DNA of 64,000 nucleotides from Cladorrhinum sp. PSN259 (lineage: Eukaryota > Ascomycota > Sordariomycetes > Sordariales > Podosporaceae): contig MU867060.1 of NCBI GenBank assembly GCA_033725935.1, forward strand, positions 1,330,922 through 1,394,921, written 5' to 3'. Below are positions 41,014 through 55,000 of the stretch, in pieces. Under the pieces are notes generated by a model. That model had not been told where the DNA came from, made no database searches, and saw only the letters and a list, made by a program, of their open reading frames with translations. The position numbers and the translations under genes are program-made. Position 1 is the stretch's first letter; every line of letters starts with the position of its first letter.

Positions 41014-44000
41014 AATCCTCCCTCCCTCAGACCCAGCCAGTCAATCCAAATCCACACTTGGGAGACGGCAAAAAGAGACGACTATTTTCCTCACCCTAAA
41101 ACCATTGTTTTCTTATTACTACGCCAGTTTGGGTACGATACGACTTTTATGATTACGACAATGAAGCATCTCTATTTCATCTTTTATTTCCTTGTCATCA
41201 AGGGGGGAAAGAACGGTGCATATTTACTGGAAGGGGGTGGGGGGCGCTGGGAGAAAGTTTGCATCATCAACAACAACAACAACCACAGTCACAGAGACAA
41301 AAACATTCCAATCGGTAACGACAACCCCATGAATCCAAAACTAAAAGTTCCTCCTCCGGTCGTGTTTTTATTACCTACCCACCTACCTACTCATCTTTTT
41401 TTTCCTTGGAGCGATTTTGCAATTTTTCTATTACCAGCGAGCATCAAGTTTCAGCCAATATTGTCAGTCACTATCGAACGAAATCCGAACAGTAACATCA
41501 GAGGAGAGGAGAGGGGGTGACGGCATTCCAGAAGCGGCACGGGACGGACGGACAGGCAGGCTTCCTGCAGAAAAGAGCACGCATACGTATGCCAAAGACA
41601 TGATGCGGATGGGGAGGCGGGATAGGGATGGGGGTGAGAGAGGAGGCTCCGGTGCTTTTTCTGTCTGCTTCCGCCTGCGTTGTGGGTGGGGCGGTTTCGG
41701 TCCGTGTATGTGTGGTGTGTGGAGATACTGATGCATCCCTCGAGCCTTGACAATCATGACAGGGGGGTTAATAACTGGTATATGGGTGTGTTAGCGTGTG
41801 CTTTGAAGGGACGGGGTCACCAAATTTCTTCCATTTTTTTTAACTGTTATTATTTCTTTAGTAGCTATACCCCCTCTCTCTCTTCTTATTATAATTCAAG
41901 TTCATTATCAAAATATTTTTTTCCACGAACAAAAACAGCCCTTTCATTCCCTACCTTGCTTCCTGGACTTCCAAGAAACTTTGTTCCACCATTTAAATCT
42001 GTTTTCTTTTTCTCTGGTGCTATAAACCCATAAATTTATCAAAACCGTTGGGATGACACTAACCGTTTCTTCATCAGACGAAAAAAAAAACGGATGGAAA
42101 GGGGGGGAAGGAGAGGGGGAGTGTTTGTCTGTGCGTCTTTCAACTGGACTTTTTTCTCTCTCTTTTTTTTTTTTTTTTTCGTCCGATGTAATAATCACAA
42201 CCATAATAACAACCAGTATCTTAATTACATGTAATATACCTGTCAGTGACACACACACACACACACACCCCTCATGTACCTGGTACATTACCTATGATCA
42301 CATACAGTCCTACATAAATCAAGACACACACGACCAGAAATACGCACACAGAGGGGGCGGGGGCAGGGTTATAGCAGCTGTCTACGTCTTGTTATTTAAG
42401 TTTGCTGGCGGAGATGAAAATAGTATGTAGATAAACTGGATAGATAGTATACTAGATAGTACTGTGAGTCTGGTATCTTGTCAGCCGCCATCACATTTTG
42501 TTCACAGGATTTCAGTATGTCAGTGAGCTAAGTAAGCCTCCACGGTAAATAGAGCGAGTTTGCGTTTCAGGGTTTTCTCCTCATATAACCACCATAAAAA
42601 AATAGGCCAAATCCTGTCCATCCCTTCATCCTGGAGTGACTGGCTCCGTCTGAACCGTCACCCTTCCTTGGGAGGGAGCCAATAGTAAGTACTATCTATC
42701 TCACTCTCAAAGATCGGGCGGAACGCCGGAGGCGAAAAAGACCTCCAACAGAACGACACTAGTGCTGCGGAGACCATGCAGGTCTTTCCCCAGGATACTA
42801 TGCTCTTCAAACATCCTCCCGGCATCTTATTGCATACGTTATATGCCTCTTCTATGATAAAAAAGGGAGGGCCAAAAACAAGAAAATTCTGTCACTGCCT
42901 CATGACCAGCAGAACTAGAGAGAACCTGCTCAAAGGGGCAAGAAGAGAAAGTGGGAGGGGGAAGGGGCTGTGATGTTGGGCCGTCCTCATTGGAGCTAAT
43001 GCTCTCTGTGCTGATCAGGAACTTTCTTGGGCTGACATCTTAAATGGTTCATTCCTTGGTAAAGGGACCGTGTGTCATGACCATCATGACGACCACCTTG
43101 GATGGCCTGCCTTCTTTCATCAATACTATCTCGGCCCAGATTCTGCCTATTATTTGTTTGGTCAGCAGTTCCAAATTTCTGGCCCAGTCAGAGAGAGAGC
43201 AGCCAACACGTCCCCCACTCTTTCAATATTGAGAATTACGCATATACACCACGAGGACTCCATGAGATAGTGCTTCAACCACAAATCCAAGTGGCGTGGT
43301 TCATCGGCCCCGTGGTGGAACGATAAGCCCTGCAGGAGAAAGAGAAAGAGAAAGAAGAGACAAAAATGGTCCGTTTCCGGACGACGAGAAAGGGGGGGGG
43401 GTAGGATGGCAAGGCAACCAGACCAGCCGGCGTCTGCCCTCTCCATCTCCGGTGACACCATGATGAGTTGGCGGGCTGCGCTATCTTGTCAGTTAATCCC
43501 CCACGGTTTACGCCATCATCCGTGGTGCTGGAGACTCCTCGGGAGGGTATATAACAGGTTTACGATATAGCCTGCTTCCTGCCGAGCACCCACGCTTCCC
43601 CTCACAGGCTGCTGAGCGCACATGGTGCCCTTCGTGCCCTCTTCAAAAGGAATGGTTGCCGTAGACTGAGGTGCCGGAGTGCGTAATAAGATCCTGCCTC
43701 CGGTGGCTGCCTTCTACCCCTGTAGTCAGCTTCTCATCCCACTGATGCGTTGGATGTTTGGGTGCGCAAAACAACGAGCATAACCGGTGAGAAACAATAG
43801 GCAAGAACATTAGGGTAGTAAGAAACGGGGAGCTGCGTTTGGTGTTTTGCGAGTGCCCGTGTTCCTTCCGGATACGGATGCATGAAAAACGAGCTGCACA
43901 TCACAACGGAGAAATAAGTGGAATAATGAGGGGGCTACCGACAAGCCCCGTCTTCTAAGGTGAATCACACGATAATATCGATCCTGGTAGGAGAGGGCTG

Positions 44001-46056
44001 CCGATGGAAACAATGCATGTTGGCGTGATGGCGGTCCTTCTTCAGGCAGGGAGACCCGAGTTCCCCCATCTCGACCCCAATGTTTACTGGCCGTTTTTCC
44101 AAACATAGAATCCACTCCACCAGTGTTTTCGGCGGGTAGCGCTGGTACGGACCTTTATGCATAGTGGCATACTGTATTCCCGGCCCCCCCCCCTCAGAGG
44201 TTGATGCCACTCCGAGAAGCTGTTGGCTTTGTTGCCGCCCAGAAAGCCAAGAGAGAAGCACATCTTTCCAGGGCGAAATGCACTTGGACGAACTCGGCTA
44301 CAACGCAGTCAATGCATAGACTGCTGAGGCCAATAGGACTGATCACCCCATAGCGACGCCGATGGCCATGACGACCGGCTGCAAGGTGTGCTTCCCCAGG
44401 ATTACAAGTAGTGAACGTGTGTTGAAGCACGGAACGGCAAGGCACGGACGGATCCTTAAGCTGGGTGTGCTATCGGGGAGATCCACGATTGACAGTCTGA
44501 AAGCTGGGATTAGGGTCATGTACAGTACATACGTGGTGAAAGCTGAATCCCTGAAAACCTGGCTCAAGCCCAGAGGTATGCCGGTGGGTGTCTTGAGCTG
44601 GCGAAGGAAGATTAGCGAGAACGATACTTTCCTGTCCCGTCCCCGGTGGTATTATTGGACACGGGACGAAGCATCAAATCGGATGAACAGGAAACGCTCA
44701 GCTTGTGCTGATGGTAACCAATGGGTCTGTCTCCTTGACGCCTGTGGTCTGGAACACACCTGTGCGGGAAGTAGACAACTTACAGAACAACATGCTCGCC
44801 CAGTGCTCTCGGCATGGGATTGGTTCAGTTAGCGAACCCATCAGTTGCAAATATCTGGTTCCCTTGACGCCGTAGATGATGCTGAGATATGAAGAGTGGC
44901 TTTGCTGATCTGGGGAACACGGATGGACCCGCATCCTTGCAAATCCTCTGACCCCAGGCCCAGCCAGCGCCAGCTATCGGACGTGAACCCCATCATGAAG
45001 CACACTGTGATTGAACTGGATTTTCGCCCATGAGCGCCAACCAAACAAGCCTGGACGCTCGGCCACTGGCATTGACACTCGGAACTTTGAGAAACGGTCG
45101 CAAAGAGGTCGATCATTGAAGCAAGCACTCCTGGCCAAATCGGGCATGGCGCGGACCACACATCACAGACCTCCCTGGTCGGTCCGGGTCCTCGGGCGGT
45201 CTTGGCGATGAGCAGAGTGCAAATGTGGGGCAGTTAGACGGCAACGACACACGACACTCCATCGCATGCAAGACTGATCGATGCCTGCGGCGACTTTGTA
45301 CTGTGAAAGAAGTGGAGGTTGGAGCGCATAGCGCGCTCTGGCAAACGTGGCCGTCAAGGCATGGGCGCCATTGTCATGAATCCATAGTCGTCGTTCCCAA
45401 GTATTCCGAAGCTCCCGTGGACGGATCCTACAGCGCCATCATGTTCCGGTTGAAGGAGTACCGAGATTCGTTCGAGGTAGGTATCCGTTGACAAGAGCGC
45501 TCAAACGCGTGTCTATTTCCTTGGTGTGATACAAGACAGCCACCGAAGCCTCAGCGAGCTTTTTCCCCCCAAGACGATTATTGTTCTGTCAACTGTCAGA
45601 GATACGCCAAGGCCCAGAGTAATGGCTAGAGTACCTACTGGGAGGAGATTGGGTTCAGTTGTCCGGCCAACAGTGCTCGATGGACCACCTACTGACACGG
45701 CTTTTAAATTGAGTATTTTCTGAGTGTGGTATTGCAAGCCATTTTTGATGCGACCTGTCGATAATTTTTTCCACCAAGAATGTGCCGCTTCTGTCTGCCT
45801 TGCAAGTGGCCGTGTGTGGAAGGTTTGAAGGGTCGGGTGCTCCTTCTGTTTAAGTCCCCTGAGTGACTGTGGCCGCTGATTGGCTTATTTGAGCAATATA
45901 CCCACTTATTCCCCGCAACAGCTTACTTCCACCTCCCAACCTTTTAGGCAAACACCTGCGACGAGTGGAAGGTGCTGGACGAGATTTTTATTGGGAAGTT
46001 GTCATCACTATTTCATCATGAATCCCATCAAAGCCTCATAATAATTGTTTGTCACA
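41014..46056. other. 5 kb gene-poor region
   Basis: Contains T-rich tracts (near 42160), a (CA)10 run at 42249-42268 and many short overlapping ORFs with no domain. A 156-codon frame at 44362-44832 has no family resemblance or splice support. The last 150 nt are the leader of the SNF2 gene. Confidence 0.5.
42249..42268. repeat. (CA)n microsatellite
   Basis: Ten CA dinucleotides, pure. Confidence 0.9.
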
Positions 46057-49000
46057 ATGCCTGTCAAGAGGCGTACTATCAAGTCGTACATCGCCGCGGG
46101 ATGTCTGGCTCTGGATCTCCCCTCCATCAGGGACACCATCACATGGCCACCCGTGGACCCCGATCGCTGGCTGCAATTCCAAGGCCCTTTTCGTCTCTTG
46201 AAGCCGGGGTCTGCTGAGAGTAGCAACGATTCTGATACTGATGGATGCCCCCCGAAACAAGGCTTGTTGGACCTCGAAGGCATCCAATACCACAGCTTCG
46301 CAAAACACGCACTTGAGTTCCTCCCATCAGAGATCCAACGGCTGTTACTATCCTCAGCATACCTATCACCTTTTCGGGGTCTATTCGAGGAACAATGGAT
46401 TCATCTCAGTTTCGGCTTACATCCTTTGCAAACCAATGTGGGCATTGTCCGCGTGTACATTCTCCCTGACGATGTCGACAATCGGAGGATTCCGAGGTCA
46501 AATCCATCCCTGAGGAAAGCACGCCAAAAGTTATTATCACAGCTAGACTTTGGGTGGACTGCGTACATGGGAGTCCCAAACGGAGTGAACGCGGTTGACC
46601 GAATGCCGTCCCCGATTCCCTGGGAGCAGCGGGCCGCCCCATCTAATTCGAATAGCAGTTCGTCTGAGAGGCAGTCGCTCCTCGAGATGTTCAACAATAT
46701 CCCATCACCCAACCCAACCCCTGATTCTGTGGATGACCTAGATGCTCGAGAGGCAATGGAAAGCATCTTCAGCAGCACCATACCGGGAGTTAATACAGTC
46801 CTTTACGCCTATCAGCGCCGATCTGCAGCATTGATGTTACAGAGAGAATCCCAAATCCAACAGGTCCTAGACCCGCGGCTGGCCAAGGTCATTGACCAAC
46901 TAGGGAAGCCTTGGTATTATGACGCTGTTGCAGGCACGTCCCTTAGGGAACCCAGGCACTATGATAGGCCCTGTGGAGGTATTCTTGCTGAAGAGATGGG
47001 GTCCGGAAAGACGCTGATCTGTCTTGCTCTCATACTTGCAACCAAACACATTCCTTCAACCACCCCTGAAATTTATCGGGATCATAAGCAAGTAATCCGC
47101 CCGAGGGTCGCAAGTTTGGCCGACATGGCTGCAGCTTGTATTAATCGCAGTTCGGTACCGTGGAAGAGGATATTCACCAGCAATGAGCCTGATGGCTTCG
47201 ACTTTGCTGGTCCAATAGCTGCTATTCAGCGAAACGCAAACACTTATCTCATCCCTCAGCATTCACAGCGACGAGTTGCTCGTGCTAACTTTCCTCGTCT
47301 TCCACCGAGAAAAGTCCGTCTTAGTCACACTTCGCTCGTAATTGTGCCTCCAAATCTTGTGCAGCAATGGAGACAAGAAATCTCAAAGCACACATCTGGG
47401 TTGAAGGTTCTAGTGATCGACAAGAATAGTGTTCTCCCACCAACTGATCAACTTCTTGAGTATGATATGTTACTTTTCTCGTCTGCACGGTTCGAACGGC
47501 TGCCATTGGAGGCCGAACAAAACCATCTCGCTGGCATCCACTTCAAGCGGTGCATCATTGACGAGGGCCACAAACTCGGAAACTCTACATTGTCGAAACA
47601 AAGTAATTTGCATTTGGTGGTTAATATGCTCCAGATTTCTGCGAAATGGTACAGACAAGGCCTTGAGACCCTCAAACCCAGTACTTGTTGACCAGCTAAC
47701 ATGCTAACAGGATCGTTACCGGAACGCCATCCAAGGGATTATTTGGGGTCGATGATAAGCCTTCAAGCGCCAAGAACACTAATAGCAAAATATCTCAGAC
47801 CAGTAAGCGTCTTGAGTCATCTGGCGATCTTGAAAACGACGACTTGAAACGCATCGGATCGATTGCAACTTACTACCTCCACATGAGACCATGGGCAAAT
47901 GTGGTTTCCGAGGCTGGTGATACTCCAGCAGACTGGTCCGAGTATGCTATAAAGTCCAAACAGTCTAGACTGAGCGCCAGGCGCCGAGCTTCAAGCATCA
48001 GGATTACGCTAGACGCCCTCATCATCCGCCACCGTCTCTCAGAGCTCGGGAATCTCCTCCCTCCCGTGGATGAGAAGTTCGTCTATCTTGATGGGTCATA
48101 CCAGGACGTTCTGGCCCAGAACCTCTTCTCAATGGTCATCATCTTCAACGCGGTGCAGTCCGAGAGAACTGATCAAGATTACCTGTTCCATCCGCGCCAG
48201 AGGAAAGCCCTGGTTGAACTTGTCTCGAACGTGAGGCAGGCCGGCTTCTTTGGAGGCTCCTTCTTCTCCCCTGCGCAAATTAGCAAATCGGTTGAAACTG
48301 CTGAAGAGTTTTTGCAAAAGGGTAAGATCAAGATAAGCATCCAGGATGAGGCGTTGTTGCGCAGCGGAATCGAGGTTGGCAAGTTGGCGTTGAGGAACAG
48401 CGTCAAGACAAATGCCAACCTATTCCGGGATATTCCAATATACATTCAAAACTTCCCTTGGAAAGGAGGCAAAGCATGGTCTTGGGATCAACAGGAGGGT
48501 GATCCGGTTTGTACGTCATCGAATATCGTCACCGCTCTGCAAAAGCTTGTCCAGCCTGTGGTGGATGCCCCGGTGTCATTGCAGATGATGTATGACAGCG
48601 GACGTTTTGCAGCACGAGGCCAAGAACAAAGACTCAAAGTTCTCGAAGAACAGGTCGCGAGCAATACTCCATCCGCATCAACCAAGACTCTCGCAGGGAA
48701 TACTCAGCTAGGAGAAGACAGTAACGGATCCAAAAGACGGCGATCTGCCATTCTTGGCAAGGGCCAAACTGTCCAAGTTGTCACTACTGAAGGAGCTGAA
48801 CCAACCAGGCCATCTACGCCTATTGAAGCCGAAGACATCACAATCGCCCCAGCCCTGGCCGAGACCCAACTCATTTCAACCGCCTCTGCAAAGCTCTCGT
48901 ACCTGGTTGACCAAATAGTCAAGTACCAAGACAAAGAGCAGATCATCATCTTCTACGAGAACGACAACGTAGCCTACTATATCGCGGAGGTCTTGGAAAT

Positions 49001-49920
49001 CGTACGTCTTCGTACTTTGTTCTCTTTTACCTGGAGCATATATTAACAAACTCAATAGCTGCAAATTCAGCACTTGATCTACGCCCGCGGCTTGACGCCA
49101 GAACGTCGGTCCCAGTACGTAGCGACGTTCAATAATACCTCCAAGTTCCGGTGCGTTGTCTCTCAGCTTCATCCCCTTTGGCCCTCAACTAATCTTCTTT
49201 TCCACCAGGGTGCTACTCATGGACATAACCCAAGCAGCCTTCGGCCTCGATATGAAAGCAGCCTCCCGCATATACTTCATCAACCCGGTGCTGAACCCGC
49301 AAGTTGAAGCGCAAGCCATTGGACGAGCTCGTCGAATATCTCAACAAAAACCGGTCACGGTTGAGACACTAGTGCTAAAAGGAAGCGTGGAGGAAGTCAT
49401 TGTCAAGCGCAGAGGGGAAATGACGCAGGCCGAACAGTGGAAGTGTCGATCGATACTGGACGATAAACCTATCTATGAGTGGATATTGAATGCGAGCATC
49501 TTACCTCTGCCGAAAGTAAACGAAGAAAAGGGGGAAGAGCAGATGGCCAAGTTGGCGAGGCCGCAGTTCATCTTTGGGAGGGATTTTGGGAGGAGGGAGC
49601 TGGGTTATCACGAAGGTGATTTGGTAAATGTGGGAGCTGTGTCTCCAAGTGTTGCGAGGATTGTTGATGTGAGGGAAGCTCTTGCTAAGGAGAGGAAGGA
49701 GCCTGGTGATGATGGGACTGGAGGTCAGGGACAAAATATTGCGAAGAGAAACGGAGGAGGGCCGTCTTCACCTTCGAAGAAGCGTGACTCGACGGGTTCG
49801 AGTTTGTCGTCACCGAAAAAGAAGAAGCCGAAGGTGCAGTTTGCTGACTCGGACGACGAGGAAGAGGAAGATGTGCCGCATCGGGCGGTTGTCAAGTTGG
49901 GCACCCCGACCCCGGTTTGA
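46057..49920 (+). CDS. SNF2-family DNA-dependent ATPase (Rad5/Rad16-like group)
   Basis: Exons 46057-47648, 47711-49001, 49059-49150 and 49209-49920 give 1228 residues. Start 46057 has a CACAATGC context; the frame upstream has no ATG. Helicase motifs: I, GGILAEEMGSGKT at residues 307-319; II, IIDEGH at 501-505; III, WIVTGTP formed across the first intron; VI, AQAIGRARRISQQ near residue 1026. The DEGH form and the YYLHMRPW segment after motif III resemble the Rad5/Rad16/HLTF branch. The spacer of about 430 residues between the helicase lobes has no RING zinc-finger cysteines, so it lacks the ubiquitin-ligase part of Rad5 or Rad16. The C-terminus is Lys/Ser-rich and acidic. A nuclear role in remodelling or repair is likely. 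Confidence 0.9.
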
Positions 49921-52003
49921 TCATTTGTCGGTATATTCCTTGATGGGTCACGGACGTAGGACTGAATATTGGTCAGTTCGGAATATTTGGGGACTCGGGA
50001 TTGGTTCACTCCAACCAGGCTGGCTGAGATGGAAGTGTGGTTTGTGCCACCCACGGCAAAACCTACCAACTTTCGACCAGGGCTGAGAGCAGATGGAGGG
50101 TATTGTGAGAGTACGGTTATTTTTGGTCTTACTTCTTTTCGGGATAACGGCTTTGGTGACGAAAAAGCCCGGGGGCACAGATGTGGAATGTATGGGAGAA
50201 TCTGTTGCGAATGAGAAATCTGCGCTTGGAGGCCTGGAAGGTCCCGTCTGAGCTGGAAGAGGACGCGTTCAAATCACGAATCACAGCCCCAGTATGTTGG
50301 GAGCGCGTGCCTGGCGCTTTGTGTTACTATATCGTAGTAAGCGTCCTGGTCTGGGATGTAGTATAAAGAGGCTGCGTGTAAGTAGTCTGTTTCCGCTTCT
50401 TGCATCGTCAAATAACACCCGGCCGAAGTTGCATACCCGAATCTACATATGCATTTCCTGCAGTATGCAGAAACTGCAAACATGTTTGGTGTCACAGCCC
50501 CGACATGATGCCAGTGCTCTGCTGGCAGCGGATGAGAAAGAGAAAAAAGCTTGACAAATAAAAATGAGAAAATGTTCTTTAAGTGGTTCCTGAAAATTCT
50601 CCTGCATTAGACTCGCCTTACGGTTCCCGCCAACCTCTTCTGATGTGGTCAATACGAAGTTTGTGGATTGAGTGGTTTTGTTGAGCAATGTCTTTTTCCG
50701 ATCGACGCCGAGACAATTTTTTGTTGTTAATTGACTGCCAGTCCTGCGGCCCATCAATCAGGAAGGAGACACCTGCAACTTGCAGAGACAAGCAGCGGAT
50801 GCAGCTTCCTTGAATCAGTCCCAAGATCCTGCTGCACTTTACCCCGCCTCAACCATCATCCAAATTTTGTGGCTTGCATTGCTTTCCGAGTCCTGCCCCG
50901 AAGGGCTGCACCTTCCAGGCTTCTGACCTGCTTCCTATTCTCCTTCATTGGAGAAACACAAGTTCCTCAGGCTGTTTGCCGTTGATGACCCAACGGCCAT
51001 TTTTATGCACATTTTAGCTTGGCCTTTCCCCCGTCTCTCCAGTGGATCGGACAGCGCATCGCATCTTAGGTACAGAACCAACCTTGCTGGAACGCGCATT
51101 CTGCAGGCACGCTAGACACTTACACGAAGGTCAACGACGTATCATGCATGTCCGATTTCCATGACTGGTCCTTGGCTTCAGCCGCCCTCTCCCCATGGGA
51201 TCCCTTTTTTGCTTGCTCCCGCAAAACAAGAGTGGCAACCTGGAACCTTGAAAAGCTTACTACCAAAGATCGGGGAATCGTGGGTCTGGGGTTGGGGTCA
51301 TCGGTCGTGATGGGTGATGGGATGGGATGGGATGGGATGGGGGACTTTTTAAAGTCTCGCGGATTCCCTTCCGTCTTTGTTAGCTTTCCTTCCTTGATCT
51401 GAGGTTGCATGCAGTCAATTTACACTACATACGTCTCGCATGACACACTGCCCGCTTCCATGGAGAGGGTGTGTGCGGTACTCCAGTCATCGCTCTCGCC
51501 ATATTTACCAAAGGTTGCCTGCCCACACACCAATTGCAGATGCGAGCATTGAGGCTGCAACCCAATCCTATCCCGCCATCGTCCTCCTGATCTCTTACCG
51601 TGACTGGTAGACGCAACGACGGGACTCGGTCCTCAGCAAAGAAAAAAGGAAGAGCGCAGTTGCGAGGTGCATGGTGGGGTGGTGGCTGACGAAAACAGAC
51701 AAAATCAAGAAAGATCCGCCCGTCCAAACGATTTCGTGTCATCAACCGTCAATCAAATCCGCACTTCAACTGTCGACGCCGTTAGCCAAAAGTTCCTTCA
51801 CAATCAATCACGAGACAACAAAGCGAGAATAAAAGAAAGGTGCGGCTGAAATTTGAAGCGCTAGGTTTCGGGTCCCAGCATCTTGAACCCCCTCGACTCT
51901 GCGTCGATCGGGAATCGTGGCGCTTCTTGTCCCGTTCAGGGGCCAAACAGAACCGCCTGCTGTTACCAGAGACGGCCATCGCTGGCCAGAACCAAAAGCC
52001 AAG
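49921..52003. other. Intergenic / long leader of the F-box-like gene
   Basis: No supported gene. A GATGG pentanucleotide run lies at 51315-51341. The last few hundred bases probably form the 5' UTR of the following gene. Confidence 0.5.
51315..51341. repeat. (GATGG)n minisatellite
   Basis: Five tandem GATGG units ending in a G run. Confidence 0.9.
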
Positions 52004-55000
52004 ATGGCCACCGCCGTCATTCACAACAGTCCTCCACCGAGATCACGAAGGAGTTCATGGTCATGGAGAAGCCACAAACGGCGCAACAGCGAAAGCGCTG
52101 TTCCTTCCTCCGACGGTAGCGCAACTGGGAGAACTTCAATGTCTGCCGTCGACCCTCGGGCCGAGTTCTTGGCAACGCATTTCCAGTTCAAGAACACCGG
52201 CGAAAAGACAGCATCCGCCGTCTCGGTGATGACGGCCAGTGTTGATGGTGCGGAGAGGGAACAAAGGAAGCCAGGAGGAGAAGCAATGTCCAAGAATAAC
52301 CGTCGGTCAGCGTCTGGATCTCGGTGAGTGAGCAGTACTTTTTTTCTTGTGTTTCGGTGTTTTATCGCCATACTCACTCACCCAATCGTTTCTTCACTCC
52401 ACATAATATTTTTATTGAAGCCTCTTCCGTTGTTAGTCGCGTCGCGATTTGCTCAGCCTGAAGATGGAGGCCCCCCAGCTCCAGTGTGTGCAGGGGGCGC
52501 AGCTGACTGAGCAGACGCTGTGCGCCGTGGAACATTTTCCAATCGAGTTAAAATAGCCCCCTGTCCACTGTTGTCATCGCTAGAATTCGGCTCTCGGAAG
52601 CTCTGGAACGGGGGGCTTCCATGGCGCACTACTGTTGTACCCCACGCTACCTTATCCACGAATCCACTTTACTAGGAACCAAATCCGGTGAGGTGTGCGC
52701 GAGACTCTTCTTTATCGTTGCCCGTTGCACACACGGAACACAGGGCGGACAAGTGTTTGCTCGGGTCGTCATTGTTGGGGCTGGATGGGATGTCTATTTC
52801 CGCACCAAATATTGACAAACGGCCCCCTATTCCCGATTCACCGCACTCTCCCTCAATTGCAGCGTGTGAACGGCCCTGGGCGTGAGAGCCTTTTTTAATT
52901 TCCACCGCATGCTAGTGGCGCCATTCAGGTTGCGCTCAGCGACCAGGCAAGCCAAGCTTCGATCCCACCATGAGGTCGCCCCCAGATGGGTTTGGTCAGA
53001 AGCGGCTAGCGCTTGGCAGGGCCTTCAGCAAGCGCTCAGGCTGGCGCTCCTTGACCTTTGGCTTCTGAACATGGTGTTTCCCAGAGGCGGCTCGGTTCGT
53101 GTCTCGATATGCCGGAGGAAGGGGGGTTACGCCGTGCAAGAAGGTTGCGGGTTGTCACCCTGTTGTCACGTTCCAAAGAGCAAGCAGTCCGAAAGGGACG
53201 TTTGGCGTCTAGGGTAGCAGACAACTATTGGGTCAACGTCACAACACAGTGTCACTCAGAGTATCCTTCTACCCACACACGAGATCTGCATGGGATAGGC
53301 TCAAGCATTCAATTTTAAAAGCGCGACTTGGCCCACCAGATTGCTCATCGTATTTCTCGGCTTTCCCCTTTTCTACCTGATCTTTTAAGGCTATCGGAGT
53401 ATTTTTGTTCTGTCTCGGCATTTTCAACCGTTTTCCATCTTTCTCTTCTCAAAAAGAAACGACTGTTGATTACTAACGGAGGACATATATCAGCCCTCCT
53501 CCAGCCTTCTTTAACAGAGGTTACCATCAACGTACAACTTCGGCAGCTGCTGCCCTTGAAAGGCCATTTTTTAGCAACGACGATGCAGTACTGCTGAGAC
53601 CGCCTGCTACCCGATCTCGGACATTCACCACTCCTGTACCTGGTGCGATGGCTATTGCGGCGGGACCTATATTAGCGACTCAGCCTTGGTCGCTGCAAGA
53701 CGGGATTCCACTGGGTGTCTACCCTCCAACCGAGCAGGATTTTGTTCTCAGAACTCAGAGGGCAAGTGCCAGGATGCAGGAAACAACAGATTTTCGACGT
53801 GGCCCCCAGAGGCCCGAGGTGAACAGTGCGCCTATGATCCAGAGGCCGGCAGCATACGCAGACAACATCAACAACAATGTCACGCATGCTGCTATGGACC
53901 GGCCAGTGATGTATAATACACCACGACGATTGTCCAACAGCAGCACAGTCAGCACGGCATCCAGCAGTGGTATGTCCAGTCGCGAGGTCTTCGATAGCCG
54001 AGTGCGGACCGCATCCATGAGCAGCAGTCAGACAAGCATAAGTCAGACAAGCACCAGTCAGGCCAGTACCGAACCGCATCAAAACGGAAATGGTGGCGCG
54101 GTCCCTCGCAGCTCGACAGCTTCATATACGAACTGGCAGACACAAGGGATTCAGGGCGGACAGTACCCATGGCAAAGACCGGCACAGATCAAGCCACAGC
54201 GGCGGAAGGCGGCTCAGGGGGAGTTATTTGCGGCTCTTCCCGGTGAGGTTCTAGAAATGATACTCGATGAGCTTCGTCAACTGCACTTGAAGCCTTCAAG
54301 CAACAGTTGTGCAACTTGCTGGATGAGAGATTGTTGCTCGGTTGCCGTCAGCGCGCGGAAGTTTCTCAAATATGCACGGGAGGCGCTCTACACACATATT
54401 CACCTTCAGGGACACGAAGGACCGAACATGAAGAAGCGAACAAAGTCAACATACGGGTCAAGATTGACTTTGCTGAGACGGACGATGAGGTCGAACCAGC
54501 AGATTGCGGTGATTGTGAGGTCATTGAAACCGCCAGCGTTGCCGCAGGGAGTCGATGTTGTGAAATACAGCGACCTTATTGCATCGGTGGTGATGGCAGC
54601 TCCAAACTTTGAGCGGCTTCTCGGGTTTTACCCAACATATAACCACGCATTTCAGCGACTATATCAAGCTCTTTCAACGAGACCAAAATTGAAGGAGATG
54701 AACTGGATTCTTGAGCCTTCGCCGTCTCAGCAACAGCAACGATCCCGTCCAACTGGTCCATCTCAGCACTGGGGACCCGTTGACTTGACTCCTCAGGAAT
54801 CTAGAATGTTTCTAGACTTTCACATCAACTGGAAACAACTTTCCAGTCTGGTGATTCACTGCCACTTGGGAGCAACACTCTCGCCCCCGAAACTTCTCGA
54901 ACGGACGATCCGATCCCTCCCTGGACTCAAAACATTGGTTCTCTCACATATTCCATCTACGGCATTCAACGACTCGAGTCTCCTCTCTTTACCAGCACTG

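Noticed and set aside
44362..44832. 156-codon plus-strand frame
   Set aside because: No recognisable motif and overlapped by many other random frames; length is within chance for this stretch.
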